DNA of 6,991 bases from Bacteroidales bacterium (GTDB lineage: Bacteria > Bacteroidota > Bacteroidia > Bacteroidales > F082). The position numbers and the translations under genes are program-made. This document shows, one piece after another, positions 6,555 to 6,991 of the stretch (positions within the stretch are counted from its first letter, which is position 1; each line of letters opens with the position of its first letter). The DNA lies in assembly GCA_020853175.1 (NCBI GenBank), contig JADYZK010000229.1:1-6991 (forward strand). Direction: 5' to 3'. Below the pieces are notes generated by a model. It searched no databases, was not told the origin of the DNA, and was given only the letters and a program-made list of their open reading frames with translations.

Positions 6555-6991
6555 ATGATGTACACCAAACAGTTTGAAATACGCTGGAGCGACGTGGATG
6601 CCAACCGCCACCTGCGGAACAGCGCCTATATTGACTATATGAGTCACACACGCATGAGTTTTCTGATGGAACACCATCTGGATCAGAAACAATTGGCCCA
6701 GCGCAATTTAGGGCCGGTGGCCTTTTATGAACATCTCTATTATTTCCGCGAAGTTTTCCCGGGGAAGCCGGTACATGTTTCCCTACAAATGAAAGGGATG
6801 TCGGAAGACGGCATGTATTTTTTGTTTCTTCATGACTTTTATGATGCCGACGGGAAAAACTTTGCCCGCTGCGAAATGATGGGAAGCTGGATTGATTTGA
6901 GCACACGCAAACTCACCGGCCTTCCCGACGATCTGCTATCGAAATTTAACACTTTTGAAAAGTCATCCGATTTCTTCGTGCTTACAAAAGA
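6555..6991 (+). CDS. Hotdog-fold acyl-CoA thioesterase, 4HBT/YbgC-like (runs off right edge)
   Basis: This partial gene is open for 145 codons to the window edge. The family hydrolyses acyl-CoA thioesters in the cytoplasm. Residues 7-29 carry the 4HBT signature: FEIRWSDVDANRHLRNSAYIDYM, given here as FEIRWSD then VDANRHLRN then SAYIDYM. Asp15 aligns with the catalytic Asp of 4-hydroxybenzoyl-CoA thioesterase, and His19 and Asn22 are the usual neighbours. Later strands fit the fold: FYEHLYYFREVFPGKPVHV (65-83), then FLFLHDFYDADGK and WIDLSTRKLTGLP. Related proteins are about 130-180 residues long, so most of the gene is present. The start is ATG 6555 or the adjacent ATG 6558, because an in-frame TAA at 6552-6554 excludes anything earlier. 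An A-rich stretch stands where a Shine-Dalgarno would be. It is divergent from the barrel gene. Its physiological substrate cannot be told. Confidence 0.85.
   Translation, partial: MMYTKQFEIRWSDVDANRHLRNSAYIDYMSHTRMSFLMEHHLDQKQLAQRNLGPVAFYEHLYYFREVFPGKPVHVSLQMKGMSEDGMYFLFLHDFYDADGKNFARCEMMGSWIDLSTRKLTGLPDDLLSKFNTFEKSSDFFVLTK

Noticed and set aside
6493..6906. A 137-codon minus-strand open frame opposite the thioesterase
   Set aside because: It is Cys/Ser/Arg-rich without any family resemblance, and the plus strand carries the clear 4HBT signature.

Overview
The window looks like chromosomal DNA from a member of the Bacteroidota. The base composition is AT-rich. No start codon has a convincing Shine-Dalgarno sequence, and close matches to the Bacteroidota -7 promoter box (TAnnTTTG) lie upstream of several genes. 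Exported proteins have signal peptides ending just before Gln, and the protein families (CheB/CheR/PAS fusion, multi-PAS hybrid kinase, small beta-barrel protein) are frequent in that phylum. The species cannot be named from the sequence. I saw no tRNA, rRNA, CRISPR array, insertion sequence or phage gene.

Layout from left to right. (1) 1-369, minus strand: the N-terminal 123 codons of an exported S41-peptidase-like protein that runs off the left edge. (2) 370-795: a divergent intergenic region with candidate promoters for both flanking genes and two short dyads. (3) 796-3417, plus: a soluble 873-residue fusion of CheB methylesterase, CheR methyltransferase, PAS, a long heptad coiled coil and PAS. 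(4) 3414-5498, plus: a soluble 694-residue PAS-PAS-histidine kinase-receiver hybrid, joined to the previous gene by an ATGA overlap. (5) 5499-5637: a convergent intergenic region with two stem-loops. (6) 5638-6276, minus: a signal-peptide protein that looks like a small outer-membrane beta-barrel, with a Phe/Gly/Asn-rich tail. (7) 6277-6554: a divergent intergenic region with a -7-like box for each flanking gene and a possible coding relic. (8) 6555 to the right edge, plus: most of a hotdog-fold (4HBT/YbgC-like) acyl-CoA thioesterase.

The centre of interest is the two-gene signalling unit at 796-5498. The first protein carries both enzymes of receptor methylation but no kinase. The second carries a kinase and receiver but no output domain. 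Neither has a membrane segment, and no chemoreceptor, CheA, CheW or CheY gene is in the window. The coiled coil of the first protein holds Glu pairs spaced exactly seven residues apart, followed by small residues, much like the methylation helices of chemoreceptors. This suggests, as inference only, that the fusion may reversibly methylate its own (or its partner's) helix and so tune the kinase encoded next to it. The flanking genes show no evident functional link to this unit.
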